From NCBI RefSeq assembly GCF_016056295.1, contig NZ_JAECZB010000049.1:1-64000 (forward strand): a stretch of DNA of 64,000 bases, read 5' to 3'. This stretch comes from Atlanticothrix silvestris CENA357. Lineage in GTDB: Bacteria; Cyanobacteriota; Cyanobacteriia; Cyanobacteriales; Nostocaceae. Below, piece by piece: positions 44,440-54,566 of this stretch. Both the position numbers and the translations under genes were made by a program. Within the stretch, counting starts at the first letter, position 1; every line of letters begins with the position of its first letter. The notes beneath the pieces were generated by a model. That model saw nothing but the letters and a program-made list of their open reading frames with translations. It was not told where the DNA came from and ran no database searches.

Positions 44440-46323
44440 TTACTTGTTTTCTACAAAATCAGCATCAATCACATCTTCATTGCCGCGTTCGCTTGGTTGT
44501 GCGCCATTTGTTGGGCTTGCTGCTTGGGCATAGACAGCGCTACCCACTTGCATCAGGGCTTGCTGTAACTCATTTGTGAGGAATTTAATTCGCTCAAAGT
44601 TATCTTGATTAATTGCCTCGCGTAAATTCTGTACCAATCCTTCGACACGAGAGCGATCGCTTGCACTCACTTTATCACCCAAGTCTCTCAGTTGTTTCTC
44701 TGCTTGATAGACTAAGGAGTCTGCCAAGTTCTTGGTATCAATTTTTTCACGACGTTCATGATCTTCTTGGGCATGGGCTTCTGCGTCCCGCACCATGCGT
44801 TCTACATCTCGCTTATCGAGAGTAGAAGCACCTGTAATCGAAATCGATTGTTGTTTATTTGTAGCCTTATCTTTAGCGGTAACTGAAAGAATACCGTTGG
44901 CATCAATGTCAAAAGTGACTTCGATTTGTGGTACACCTCTGGGTGCTGGGGGAATGCCATCTAGGCGGAAATTCCCTAAACTTTTGTTATCTCTAGATAA
45001 TTCCCGTTCACCTTGGAGAACATGGACTTCTACATTTGTTTGACCATCTGCTGCTGTGGAAAAAATTTCTGATTTTTTCACAGGGACTGTGGTATTACGA
45101 GGAATAATTCTAGTCATCACACCACCTAGGGTTTCCACACCTAGAGATAAAGGCGTAACATCAAGCAGCAAAATGTCTTTGACTTCACCCGCTAAAACAC
45201 CTGCTTGAATAGCAGCACCAACGGCTACAACTTCATCTGGATTAACACCTTGGTTGGGGCTTTTGCCCGTTATTCGCTGCACTAAGTCTTGAACGGCAGG
45301 AATGCGAGTGGAACCACCAACTAGTACAACTTCATCAAGTTCAGCATTGCTCAATTTAGAGTCTTGCAATGCTTGTTGCACTGGCTTGCGGCAACGATCA
45401 AAAAGATCTGCACACATTTCCTCAAATTTACCCCGTGTTAGGGTCATGTCGAGGTGTTTCGGGCCTTCTTGGGTAGCGGTGATGAAGGGAAGATTTATAT
45501 TGGTCTGAGTCGCGCTTGAAAGTTCGATTTTGGCTTTCTCGGCTGCTTCAGTCAGTCTTTGTAAAGCTTGTTTATCTTTACGCAAATCAATACCTTCGTT
45601 ACGCTGAAATTCATCAGCTAACCAATCCACAATCTTCTTATCGAAGTCATCACCACCTAGGTGAGTGTCTCCACTGGTAGCTTTGACTTCAAATACACCA
45701 TCACCCACTTCCAAGATAGAAACATCAAAAGTTCCACCACCAAGGTCAAAAACCAAGATAGTTTCATTTTGCTTTTTATCTAGACCGTAGGCTAGGGCTG
45801 CGGCTGTTGGTTCGTTAATAATGCGGAGGACTTCTAAACCCGCAATTTTTCCGGCATCTTTGGTAGCTTGTCGCTGGGAGTCATTGAAGTAAGCAGGAAC
45901 TGTAATTACTGCTTGAGTGACTGTTTCTCCTAAATATTTGCTTGCATCGTCAACCAACTTCCGCAGAACTTGGGCAGAAATTTCTTCGGGTGCAAATTGT
46001 TTCCCGACTGCGGGACAGTCGAGTTTGACATTACCGTTACTATCCCGGAGGATTTTGTAAGTGACTTCTGTAGCTTCATGAGTGATTTCTTCGTATTTAC
46101 GCCCAATGAAGCGTTTGACAGAATAAAAGGTGTTTTCTGGGTTCATCACTGCTTGCCGTCTGGCAATTTGACCAACCAAGCGTTCACCTGTTTTGGTGTA
46201 AGCCACTACCGAGGGAGTAATGCGCTGTCCCTCAGCATTGGCAATTACTAATGGTTGCCCTCCTTCCATGACAGCAACACAGGAGTTTGTTGTGCCTAAA
46301 TCAATTCCAACTACTTTTGCCAT
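44440..46323 (-). CDS. dnaK: Molecular chaperone DnaK (Hsp70)
   Basis: A 627-residue Hsp70. ATPase domain motifs are [52 protein letters not shown] and [14 protein letters not shown]; the linker is [15 protein letters not shown]; the substrate domain and a lid with [12 protein letters not shown] end follow. The frame extends upstream to 46404, but those residues are repeat translation; ATG at 46323 starts with [12 protein letters not shown]. No grpE or dnaJ gene is beside it; hsp20 lies upstream on the same strand. It is one of several dnaK paralogues usual in cyanobacteria. Confidence 0.97.
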   Translation of the reverse strand: MAKVVGIDLGTTNSCVAVMEGGQPLVIANAEGQRITPSVVAYTKTGERLVGQIARRQAVMNPENTFYSVKRFIGRKYEEITHEATEVTYKILRDSNGNVKLDCPAVGKQFAPEEISAQVLRKLVDDASKYLGETVTQAVITVPAYFNDSQRQATKDAGKIAGLEVLRIINEPTAAALAYGLDKKQNETILVFDLGGGTFDVSILEVGDGVFEVKATSGDTHLGGDDFDKKIVDWLADEFQRNEGIDLRKDKQALQRLTEAAEKAKIELSSATQTNINLPFITATQEGPKHLDMTLTRGKFEEMCADLFDRCRKPVQQALQDSKLSNAELDEVVLVGGSTRIPAVQDLVQRITGKSPNQGVNPDEVVAVGAAIQAGVLAGEVKDILLLDVTPLSLGVETLGGVMTRIIPRNTTVPVKKSEIFSTAADGQTNVEVHVLQGERELSRDNKSLGNFRLDGIPPAPRGVPQIEVTFDIDANGILSVTAKDKATNKQQSISITGASTLDKRDVERMVRDAEAHAQEDHERREKIDTKNLADSLVYQAEKQLRDLGDKVSASDRSRVEGLVQNLREAINQDNFERIKFLTNELQQALMQVGSAVYAQAASPTNGAQPSERGNEDVIDADFVENK

Positions 46324-46495
46324 ACAAGTAAATTCCTCTTTTGTTTTGGCAATAGGGAAAAGGGAATGGGGCGTGAGGAAGAAGGGGGAAGGGTTAAAGG
46401 GCATCCTTTACCCTTTAACTTTGTCCCCTCTTGTTACCCCCTGCCTCCCCTGCTCTCTAATCCCTAGTCTCTAGCCCCTAATTCCTAATGTTGAA
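46324..46495. other. Spacer between hsp20 and dnaK with low-complexity repeats
   Basis: About 170 bases of CCCT/GGGA-rich low-complexity sequence (46338-46490), like other STRR spacers here. No CIRCE element is seen. Confidence 0.5.
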
Positions 46496-46963
46496 TTAAC
46501 CGAGATTAATTTTTACAGTTTTGTGTTTTTCTGATTCCGCTTTTGGCAGGGTAAGGCGGAGAATACCATTTTGGTATTCAGCTTGCACTTTATCGTTTTG
46601 AATTTGTGAAGGTAACGGAATTACCCGTTGAAATTTGCCATAACGGAACTCAGAACGAGTGACACCATTTTCTTCAGTTTTGGTTTCAGATTTACGCTCA
46701 CCACTAATCGAAATTGATTCGGAAGTCGCTTCTATATTAAAGTCTTGTTTTTCTAAACCAGGTACTTCTAGTTTTAAATGAATCGCATCTTCGGTTTCTT
46801 CAAGCTCAGCGGCAGGAGTAAAGGCAAAGCTCATGCTTTCTCCGCCATCAGTTGGCATTAATCTATCAAATAGGCGATTCATTTGCCGCTGTAAAGTGTC
46901 AATTTCACCGAATGGTTCTAAGCGTTCGATGTCTCGAAATGGTTGCCAACGAATTAGTGCCAT
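46496..46963 (-). CDS. hspA: Small heat shock protein, Hsp20/alpha-crystallin family
   Basis: A 155-residue small heat shock protein that holds unfolded proteins and helps protect thylakoids. The N-terminal MALIRWQPFRDIERLEPFGE and IDTLQRQMNRLFD are typical of cyanobacterial HspA. The alpha-crystallin domain spans about 45-140 with LKLEVPGLEKQDF, and the C-terminal motif IxI is present in HKTVKINLG (VKI). ATG at 46963 follows AGAGGTGATATT; the frame extends to 47011. Repeated palindromic elements upstream (47001-47090) may serve in its regulation. dnaK follows on the same strand after a repeat spacer. Confidence 0.95.
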   Translation of the reverse strand: MALIRWQPFRDIERLEPFGEIDTLQRQMNRLFDRLMPTDGGESMSFAFTPAAELEETEDAIHLKLEVPGLEKQDFNIEATSESISISGERKSETKTEENGVTRSEFRYGKFQRVIPLPSQIQNDKVQAEYQNGILRLTLPKAESEKHKTVKINLG

Positions 46964-47000
46964 AATATCACCTCTTAAATCCACTACTTGTTTTAGGAGG

Positions 47001-47090
47001 CTCAATCTCAAGCTTCTTAGCTGACAGCAAGACAGTAGACTTTACTGCATAAGTATTCAATTTTTTTAAGCTTAATCTTAAGCTTCCTAA
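47001..47090. promoter_or_regulatory. Repeated CTYAATCTYAAGCTTC element upstream of hsp20
   Basis: CTCAATCTCAAGCTTCTTA (47001-47019) and CTTAATCTTAAGCTTCCTAA (47071-47090) are near-identical direct repeats 70 bases apart. The second includes the perfect palindrome AAGCTTAA-TC-TTAAGCTT (47068-47085). They flank the likely promoter region of hsp20. No CIRCE repeat is present. Confidence 0.45.
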
Positions 47091-47343
47091 TTAACACATT
47101 AGATCAATATTAAATGTTAGGATGTTCGGTTTTGTGTCATAAACGATCGCAATAACCGTACCCTAATTATGGTTCATCATTAGTTACAAATCTAGCCAAA
47201 AAATTAAGTAATTAAGCAATATTATCTATAGCCATAGAACTTTTATCTATTTTGAAGTCAAAACATCACTCTTAAGACAGATCCTGATTAGAAGTAATTC
47301 AGATTGAATAAAAAAGACCGTGTATGCATACGGATGAATCTTC

Positions 47344-50300
47344 ATGAAGCGCGATGTCAATGGTAAGTTTGTCAGCAATTGGGACTCAGAAACGAAAAAA
47401 CGAGTAAGCATATCTCTTACCAATACAGCATGGCGATCGCTGGATGAGGAAGCTCAAAAGCGAGGAATTTCTCGTTCGGAAGTAATTGAACACTTTGCCC
47501 GTAGCCTGGGAAATGAAACTGGAACAAATGCTGAAAACGCTCTACTACAAGCACAAATTATTGAACAGCAGCAAGAAATTGCAAACTTGCAGCGTCAAAA
47601 ACAAGAGTTGTCAGCCCTACTAGAAAACGCTCCAGATGCGATCGCCCGTTTCGATTCGCAAATACGTTACCTGTATGCTAACCGTGTTGCCGAGCAAGCC
47701 CTAGGATTTTCACGAGATGCTCTACTAGGCAAATCCATGTCTGAATTTATGTCAGACCCAATTTACCTGTTCTGGGAAGAGCATTTACGCCAGGTGTTAG
47801 CGACGGCTCAACAACAAGAAATTGAATTTGAATTTGAAACTCCTTTTGGTGTACGCTTCTATCAAGCTCGGTTAGTTCCAGAATTAGATGCCGAAGAAAC
47901 ACCTGTATCGGTTGTAGTCATCAGCCGGGATATTACCGAAACTAGGCAAGCCCAGCAACAATATACCCAACTTATCACTACCCAAGAAACTGAACGTCAG
48001 GTAGCAATGATCCTGGAAAGTATTACGGATGCATTTGTTGCCTTTGATCGCAATTGGTGTTACACCTACATCAATCAAGCGGCGGCGGCCATTCTGCACA
48101 AAACCCCAGAAGAACTACTCGGAAAACACGTTTGGAACGAGGTGTTTCCTGAACTTTTAGGTGGAGTAGCATACCAAAAATTGCATCAAGCAATAACAGA
48201 ACAAGTGTCGGTTGCTTGGGAGGAATTTGGAGAGCCTGTTCAGCGGTGGTTAGAGATCCGTGCTTATCCATCTGCTGAGGGTGTAGCAGTCTATTTTCGT
48301 GATATCACAAAGCGCAAACAAGCTGAAGCAGAACAGGAACGGTTGCTATATGAACTAGAAACTGAACGCACTCGATTTGAAGCAGTTTTGCGACAAATGC
48401 CAGCAGGCGTGATGATTGCCGATGCAGCATCTGGCAAGTTAGTTTTGGCAAATGAGCAAGCCAAACAGATTGTTGGGTACAGTTATGAACAGTTACTTAA
48501 GCTGGAAGACTATAAACTCATTATTCCATTTGAAGCCTTTCGCTCTGACGGACAGATTTACACCGCTGATGAGTATCCATTGGCGCGATCGCTGCAAACA
48601 GGTGAAGTAGTTTATAACGAAGAAATAGAGCTACATCAAAATGATGGCAGCCAAATTTTGATCAATGTCAATTCTGCACCTATTCTTAACCATCAAAATC
48701 AGATTGTGGCAGCCGTTGTCATCTTTGAAGATATCACCGAGCGCAAACAAATCGAAGCAGAGCGATCGCGCGCCGAAGAAGCACTACGAGAAAGTGAGGC
48801 TCGGCTGCAACTGGCGCTGAAGGTTGGCCGCATGGGAATATGGAATTGGGACATGCAGACTGGCAAAATTCTTTGGTCAGAAAATCACTTCACAATTTTA
48901 GGTCTGCAAGTAAATGAGCGCGAACCCAGTTACAAACTTTGGGCAGATCAAGTGCATCCTGACGATTTAGCTACAACAAAGGCAAAAATTAAAGAAGCGA
49001 TCGCCGAAAAAAAAGAATATCACCACGAATATCGTCTGCGTTGGTCAGATAATTCTATTCACTGGGTAGAAGTCAGAGGACACTTTACTTACGATTCTCA
49101 AGGAAATCCTCAACATTCAACTGGTGCTGTAATTGATATTACAGAACGTAAGCAAGCAGAACAAGAACGGGAACAATTGTTAGAGCGAGAATATATTGCT
49201 CGGACTCAAGCAGAAGCTGCACAACGTCAACTGACAAACATTTTTGAAACCTCACCAGTGGGAATTGCTCTGTTAGATGCCCAGCAGCGGTTTATTGCCA
49301 TTAATGAAGCATTAGCCCAAATCAACGGATTAACCCGTGAACAACATTTATGGCATTCAATTCCAGAAATTTTTGGTCAATCCGATCCCCAATTAGTTGC
49401 AGTCTTTGACGACATTTATACTACAGGTAATTCCTTTATTTCACCCAACTTTGCTGTCAACGTTCCTGGACGTAGCCATCGCTCCCCCGGCTACTACAAC
49501 GTTTACTATCTGCCAACAATCAACTCCAACCATCAAGTGGAAGACGTTTTAATATATGTCTTAGACGTGACAGAGCGAGTACGGTTAGAGCAGGGGCAAC
49601 GCTTTTTGTCAGAGGCGAGTGCAGTTCTGTCCTCTTCCCTCGATTATCAAACTACCCTAGAGCAAATAGCACAGCTAATTGTTCCCGAATTAGCGGATTG
49701 GTGTACGGTTCATATCGTGGAAGAGGATGGTTCAATCGAACAAATTACTGTTGCTCACATTGATCCTGCCAAACTCCAATGGGCGCAACAAATCAGCCGT
49801 AAATATCCTCTTGACCCTGATGCTGTTCGCGGTGCTGCATTGACATTACGGACAGGAGAATCGGATATCTTGCCACATATTCCAGATGAATTGCTCGTGC
49901 AGGCAGCCCGTGATTCAGAACATTTAGAAATTTTGCGGCAGGTTGGGTTTAAATCGGTCATAACAGTGCCACTACGAACCCAAGCGCGAATTTTAGGTGT
50001 AATTTCCTTTATTTCAGCTGAATCTGGGCGGCAATATGATTCAACTGATTTGCAATTAGCAGAAGAACTAGCTCGCCGTGCCTCCTTAGCGATTGATAAT
50101 GCCCAGTTATACTGGGTAGCGCAACGCGATCGCACTAAAGCAGAATCTGCCAACCGAGTTAAAGACGAATTTCTAGCCGTACTCTCCCATGAATTGCGAT
50201 CGCCTCTCAATCCGATTCTAGGCTGGACAAAAATGCTACGAAGTAAGCGGTTAGATGCCGCAAAAACTGACCAAGCTTTAGAAACAATTGAACGCAATGT

Positions 50301-51306
50301 GAAACTGCAAGCGCAATTAATTGAAGACTTATTAGATGTCTCACGTATTCTGCAAGGAAAAATGACGTTAAACGTCGCTCCTGTGAATTTAGCGGCAACA
50401 ATTGCAGCAGCCTTAGAAACGGTACGACTGGCAGCAGATGCCAAGAGCATTCAAATTAAAACTAATCTTAACTCAGTTTCCGGAACGGTTTCAGGCGACA
50501 TGAACCGTTTACAACAGGTTATCTGGAACCTGCTTTCTAATGCCGTGAAGTTCACACCATCTGGAGGACGAGTCGAGGTACAACTAAGGCAAGTTGGTAT
50601 GTATGCTCAAATTCAAGTTAAAGACACAGGTAAAGGCATTAACCCAGAGTTTTTACCATACGTATTTGAGTACTTCCGCCAAGAAGATGGCACAACAACA
50701 CGACAATTTGGCGGATTGGGATTAGGATTGGCGATCGTCCGCCATTTTACTGAACTGCATGGAGGAACTGTTGAGGCCAGCAGTCCGGGACTGAATTTAG
50801 GGGCAACATTCACCGTTCGTTTACCGTTAAATGTTACTGAGCAGCAGCTATTGTCTGATGACAGCGATTTAGAAACTGTGACAGATCTGGCAGGTATTCG
50901 TATATTGGTTGTGGATGATGATGCAGATATCCGGGAGTTGTCAGCATTTATCCTCACACAAGCTGGCGCACAAGTTACAACAGCCGCTTCGGCAGTACAA
51001 GCATTGGTACTATTAAATCAGTCTGTCCCTGATCTATTACTGTGTGATATTGGTATGCCAGAGATGGATGGCTATGCTCTAATTCGGCAAATTAGAAAGT
51101 GGTCACATAAACAAGGAGGAACCCTTCCAGCGATCGCACTTACTGCTTATGCCGGAGAAATAAACCAGCAACAAGCTTTAACTGCGGGATTTCAAATGCA
51201 TATTCCAAAGCCTGTTGAACCAGAAATGTTAATGCAGGCGATCGTCCAATTGCTTCATCCCATTGAGCAAAACAAATCATTAGCAAGTGACAACTCTGAC
51301 TGCTAA
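47344..51306 (+). CDS. Hybrid histidine kinase with N-terminal ribbon-helix-helix domain, PAS domains and GAF
   Basis: A 1320-residue soluble hybrid kinase. Residues 1-55 (KKRVSISLTNTAWRSLDEEA, then KRGISRSEVIEHFARSL) look like a ribbon-helix-helix (CopG/Arc-type) DNA-binding domain, then a short coiled coil. About five PAS/PAC units follow (about 85-200, 215-330, 340-480, 490-625, 640-765), then GAF (about 775-920), HisKA with H949 in VLSHELRSPLN, an ATPase domain with GGLGLGLAIV, and a C-terminal receiver with D1235 in LLCDIGMPEMDG. No transmembrane helix is seen. The fusion would let the sensor bind DNA directly. No partner regulator gene is next to it. A CCGTGTATGCATACGG near-palindrome lies upstream. 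Confidence 0.92.
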   Translation: MKRDVNGKFVSNWDSETKKRVSISLTNTAWRSLDEEAQKRGISRSEVIEHFARSLGNETGTNAENALLQAQIIEQQQEIANLQRQKQELSALLENAPDAIARFDSQIRYLYANRVAEQALGFSRDALLGKSMSEFMSDPIYLFWEEHLRQVLATAQQQEIEFEFETPFGVRFYQARLVPELDAEETPVSVVVISRDITETRQAQQQYTQLITTQETERQVAMILESITDAFVAFDRNWCYTYINQAAAAILHKTPEELLGKHVWNEVFPELLGGVAYQKLHQAITEQVSVAWEEFGEPVQRWLEIRAYPSAEGVAVYFRDITKRKQAEAEQERLLYELETERTRFEAVLRQMPAGVMIADAASGKLVLANEQAKQIVGYSYEQLLKLEDYKLIIPFEAFRSDGQIYTADEYPLARSLQTGEVVYNEEIELHQNDGSQILINVNSAPILNHQNQIVAAVVIFEDITERKQIEAERSRAEEALRESEARLQLALKVGRMGIWNWDMQTGKILWSENHFTILGLQVNEREPSYKLWADQVHPDDLATTKAKIKEAIAEKKEYHHEYRLRWSDNSIHWVEVRGHFTYDSQGNPQHSTGAVIDITERKQAEQEREQLLEREYIARTQAEAAQRQLTNIFETSPVGIALLDAQQRFIAINEALAQINGLTREQHLWHSIPEIFGQSDPQLVAVFDDIYTTGNSFISPNFAVNVPGRSHRSPGYYNVYYLPTINSNHQVEDVLIYVLDVTERVRLEQGQRFLSEASAVLSSSLDYQTTLEQIAQLIVPELADWCTVHIVEEDGSIEQITVAHIDPAKLQWAQQISRKYPLDPDAVRGAALTLRTGESDILPHIPDELLVQAARDSEHLEILRQVGFKSVITVPLRTQARILGVISFISAESGRQYDSTDLQLAEELARRASLAIDNAQLYWVAQRDRTKAESANRVKDEFLAVLSHELRSPLNPILGWTKMLRSKRLDAAKTDQALETIERNVKLQAQLIEDLLDVSRILQGKMTLNVAPVNLAATIAAALETVRLAADAKSIQIKTNLNSVSGTVSGDMNRLQQVIWNLLSNAVKFTPSGGRVEVQLRQVGMYAQIQVKDTGKGINPEFLPYVFEYFRQEDGTTTRQFGGLGLGLAIVRHFTELHGGTVEASSPGLNLGATFTVRLPLNVTEQQLLSDDSDLETVTDLAGIRILVVDDDADIRELSAFILTQAGAQVTTAASAVQALVLLNQSVPDLLLCDIGMPEMDGYALIRQIRKWSHKQGGTLPAIALTAYAGEINQQQALTAGFQMHIPKPVEPEMLMQAIVQLLHPIEQNKSLASDNSDC

Positions 51307-51347
51307 CTGCTTGCAGCTTAGCGAAAGCAATTGTTATTTTCCTTTGC

Positions 51348-51746
51348 TCATCTCCCCAGTCCCAAATCCCTTTCTGCTTCTTTCATTTTTTCTGTTACTG
51401 GCGGCAGTTGCTGGTCGTAGCTGGTGTTTTGCTGGGTCATAGTAATCATGCTTAAAAGAATTGCACTTCCCACAGCCAGAGCTAACACAGGACGTTTAAG
51501 AAGGACAAAATCTCTTATAATGCGAGCTACAGGGCTACTTTGGCGGCGTAGTGCCGACGAACAGATCATTATTTGTTTAAGAGTAAACGGATCACGGACA
51601 TAATGACCGCTGCGACAGACTACGAGTCGTTCTTGGCAATACGGACAGCTAAATAAGCCAATGCAGGTCTTGATTGGTTTTGGCCTCGCATTTCTTTGGC
51701 AAATTGGGCAAGTAACATAATGATTATCAAAGGTGTGTATATTCAT
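51348..51746 (-). CDS. Hypothetical zinc-ribbon membrane protein
   Basis: A 132-residue protein of unknown role. The N-terminal part has YVTCPICQRNARP and FSCPYCQERLVVC, two CPxC knuckles that form a zinc ribbon. A transmembrane helix follows (about 86-105, VLALAVGSAILLSMITM), with a short charged C-terminal tail. It is convergent with the large hybrid kinase, with 41 bases between their ends. Confidence 0.72.
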   Translation of the reverse strand: MNIHTFDNHYVTCPICQRNARPKPIKTCIGLFSCPYCQERLVVCRSGHYVRDPFTLKQIMICSSALRRQSSPVARIIRDFVLLKRPVLALAVGSAILLSMITMTQQNTSYDQQLPPVTEKMKEAERDLGLGR

Positions 51747-52737
51747 TTACCTCGTCCGCCTAGTCCATTTACTCGCTCTATAACAATAGCTATATGTAAT
51801 TTTCGATGCTTAGTAGACTTACCAGTATGGTGTGACCTCAGCTATCTATCACACATACAGTTTAATTCTTACCAAGGATAACTTAATAGTAGCAACACGA
51901 GTATAGCTAGATTTAAGTGAGAATGTCTCCTGTTTGCTGCTTACTTATGGCATTTCCATTGAGCTTACAGATATTTTGTTTTCTATATACAGAATTAAGT
52001 CCACATTCATTCGCACCTAAAGGCGATCGCTAGTCATTATTTGTATAATTCCCTCCCATTTAACCATTCTCTTCATAAAAATTTTGAATAGCAAAATTTT
52101 TTTAACAAAAACTTTGTAAATCAAGAAAATTGAATGTCAGTCAACCAAAAAGTTTTTTATGAATGGCGATCGCCAACATTAATGCACGTAGCCTCAAGTG
52201 CTATAAAACACTTAAACTATTATTTATACTTATCATAACTCTAACTATTGATTTAGTAAAATTGGTATTATTTCCTCCATGATCCACTGGTTTAAATTCT
52301 TCGCTATCTTCCCAAAGTTAAGTTGAGTTCTACCAGTATTCTAAGCGATCGCAGTATAGACGATTCGGTCGAGATCATAATTGTTAAAGTTTAGATCACA
52401 ACTTTCTACTTCAAGTTATCGCCACATCTAAATCTTTTTTATGCTTCAAATATACTCAGGGATGGTATATTTTTTGCTTAAAACCATCTTTTCATGAAAA
52501 ATTGCATTAATAAATATACAACTTTACAGTTTGAAAAATCACAAAATATATTTATGAACTACAATTTCTATAATTGGTTATTTAACAAATAAATAAATAC
52601 TTTATACTTCAAACACTGCCATACTTACGAGTTGAGTAAAATATCAAACATTTCACACCAATGCAATATCGCTGCAACAAAACTGTCATAACTACTGTCT
52701 ACATTAGTAATACATTTAAATATTTTTCCAGATAGCA
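51747..52737. other. Long AT-rich intergenic region, no gene recognised
   Basis: About 990 bases without a convincing gene on either strand. It is AT-rich with a few HIP1 sites. The right part must hold the promoter of the HtrA-type protease gene. I see no clear hairpin, tandem repeat or known RNA. Confidence 0.5.
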
Positions 52738-53985
52738 ATGAAAAACCAAGTACGCGACGGAGATCAATCTTTAATTAATCCTAAATACAATAACAATACA
52801 CCCTGGAAAAAGGCAGCGGCTTCTTTATCATTGGTGCTGCTAGGATCAGGTATGACATTGGCAGGTGGTTATTTAGCTGGAAATAATCAGCAATTATCTG
52901 AAAGTGCTTCTAAACTGGCAGTGAGTAGAGTCAATGCTGCTCCTCCATTACCAGCCGCTACAGATCCTAATTTTGTGATCCAAGTGGTACAAAAAGTAGG
53001 GCCAGCCGTAGTAAGGATTGACTCTTCTCGAACAGTTCAATCTAGGATACCAGCAGAATTTAACGATCCATTTTTCCGCCGCTTTTTTGGTTCTCAATTA
53101 CCACAACAAGGACAACGGGTAGAAAGAGGTACTGGCTCAGGTTTTATTATTAGTGGTGATGGACGGATTCTCACCAACGCCCACGTTGTAGATGGCGCTG
53201 ATACAGTGAGAGTAACGCTCAAGGATGGGCGTAGCTTCCAAGGTAAAGTATTGGGGAGAGATACTTTAACAGATGTAGCGGTTATTAAGATTCAAGCTGA
53301 GAATCTCCCATCGGTAACATTGGGTAATTCAGATCAGCTGCAATCAGGAGAATGGGCGATCGCGATCGGTAATCCTTTAGGATTAGACAATACTGTTACT
53401 ACAGGAATTATCAGCGCAACTGGACGCACCAGCAATCAAGTTGGCGCACCTGATAAGAGAGTTGAATTTATTCAAACTGACGCAGCAATTAATCCTGGTA
53501 ACTCTGGCGGGCCTTTGTTAAATGCCCGTGGTGAAGTAATTGGTATGAATACAGCTATCATTCAGAGGGCACAAGGATTAGGCTTTGCCATTCCCATCAA
53601 TACAGCGCAACGCATTTCTACCCAGCTAATAGCTACAGGGAAAGTGCAACATCCCTATTTGGGTATTCAGATGGTGGGATTAACGCCTCAAATCAAGGAA
53701 AATCTCAACTCAGACCCCAATAGCGGTTTAAGCGTCAATGAAGATAAAGGTGTCTTAGTTGTCAGGGTTATGCCCAATTCACCTGCTGCTAAAGCCGGAA
53801 TACGTGCTGGCGATGTCATCCAAGCGCTGAATGGTCAATCTGTTACAGATGCTAGCGGTGTACAAAAGGCAGTAGACAACAGCCAAGTTGGAGGTAATTT
53901 GCGTTTAGAGTTACGACGCAATGGGCAAAGTATCAATTTAGCTGTGCAACCTGGTGCTTTCCCCACTGAACAAGCGCAACTATAA
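52738..53985 (+). CDS. HtrA/Deg family serine protease with PDZ domain
   Basis: A 415-residue trypsin-like protease of the cyanobacterial HhoA/HhoB/HtrA group for envelope and lumen protein quality control. An N-terminal membrane anchor or signal (about 24-45, [20 protein letters not shown]) precedes the protease domain with the triad H149 in [12 protein letters not shown]179 in LTDVAVIKI, and S256 in [10 protein letters not shown]. One PDZ domain (about 310-405, with [20 protein letters not shown]) follows. All catalytic residues are present. It has only one PDZ domain, as in HhoA. Which of the three paralogues it is cannot be decided by eye. Confidence 0.94.
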   Translation: MKNQVRDGDQSLINPKYNNNTPWKKAAASLSLVLLGSGMTLAGGYLAGNNQQLSESASKLAVSRVNAAPPLPAATDPNFVIQVVQKVGPAVVRIDSSRTVQSRIPAEFNDPFFRRFFGSQLPQQGQRVERGTGSGFIISGDGRILTNAHVVDGADTVRVTLKDGRSFQGKVLGRDTLTDVAVIKIQAENLPSVTLGNSDQLQSGEWAIAIGNPLGLDNTVTTGIISATGRTSNQVGAPDKRVEFIQTDAAINPGNSGGPLLNARGEVIGMNTAIIQRAQGLGFAIPINTAQRISTQLIATGKVQHPYLGIQMVGLTPQIKENLNSDPNSGLSVNEDKGVLVVRVMPNSPAAKAGIRAGDVIQALNGQSVTDASGVQKAVDNSQVGGNLRLELRRNGQSINLAVQPGAFPTEQAQL

Positions 53986-54055
53986 TTGTTGCTGAAAATG
54001 TGCGTTAACGCGCACCTTACTAGCGTAACCGGACTAATTTGAGGCAAAAAAAATT

Positions 54056-54129
54056 TGTAGGTTGGGTCGAAGAATGAAACCCAACATCCTCACTAGTGTT
54101 GGGTTTTGCTTTGCTCAAACCAACCTACA
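54056..54129. mobile_element. MITE-like dispersed repeat with TGTAGGTTG termini
   Basis: A 74-base element starts TGTAGGTTG and ends with the inverse CAACCTACA. Inside, a second inverted pair ACCCAACA/TGTTGGGT is present. The GTAGGTTGGGT... type sequence is one of the common dispersed repeats in cyanobacterial genomes. It lies between the protease gene and the TSUP gene. Confidence 0.65.
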
Positions 54130-54170
54130 TTAATGCACTATTTTAGCTGTGTCAGTCCACTAGGGAATTA

Positions 54171-54542
54171 TTAACGTCCGACTAAATACCGTAGGCCAAT
54201 AAGTAACAAAAAGATGCCATATAGCTTTTTCATCATTTCACTACTAATAAATGGCTGATTAGCAAATAGCGCTCCAAATAAATTACCAATCACTAGACCA
54301 ACGGCAATCATAACAGCATACTTAATGTTAATATTGCCGCTACGATAGTAAACTGCTGCTCCTAAAATGCCAATTGGTAATATTTGTGCAGCGATAGAAG
54401 TACCAGTCGCAAATTTTTGATCTAGTCCAACTATTAGCACCATTGCTGGCACTATAATTGCACCACCGCCGATGCCAAACATCCCACCAGCAACGCCAGC
54501 AACCAGACCAATGAACAACATTTGCAGAAGTATATTAGACAT
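54171..54542 (-). CDS. Half-size TSUP (TauE/SafE) family membrane transporter
   Basis: A 123-residue membrane protein with four hydrophobic helices. The family motif VAGVAGGMFGIGGGAIIVPAM is at residues 14-34. Full-size TSUP proteins have two such halves (about 250 residues), so this one would have to work as a dimer of single halves, a form that is found in the family. It would export sulfite, sulfonates or a similar anion; the substrate is unknown. It is 24 bases downstream of the formamidase-like gene on the same strand and may be co-transcribed with it. Confidence 0.85.
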   Translation of the reverse strand: MSNILLQMLFIGLVAGVAGGMFGIGGGAIIVPAMVLIVGLDQKFATGTSIAAQILPIGILGAAVYYRSGNINIKYAVMIAVGLVIGNLFGALFANQPFISSEMMKKLYGIFLLLIGLRYLVGR

Positions 54543-54566
54543 ACAAAACTATTTTTTTCTTGGTAG

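Noticed and set aside
46404-46964. CIRCE element (HrcA operator) before dnaK or hsp20
   Set aside because: No TTAGCACTC-N9-GAGTGCTAA sequence is present in either upstream region.
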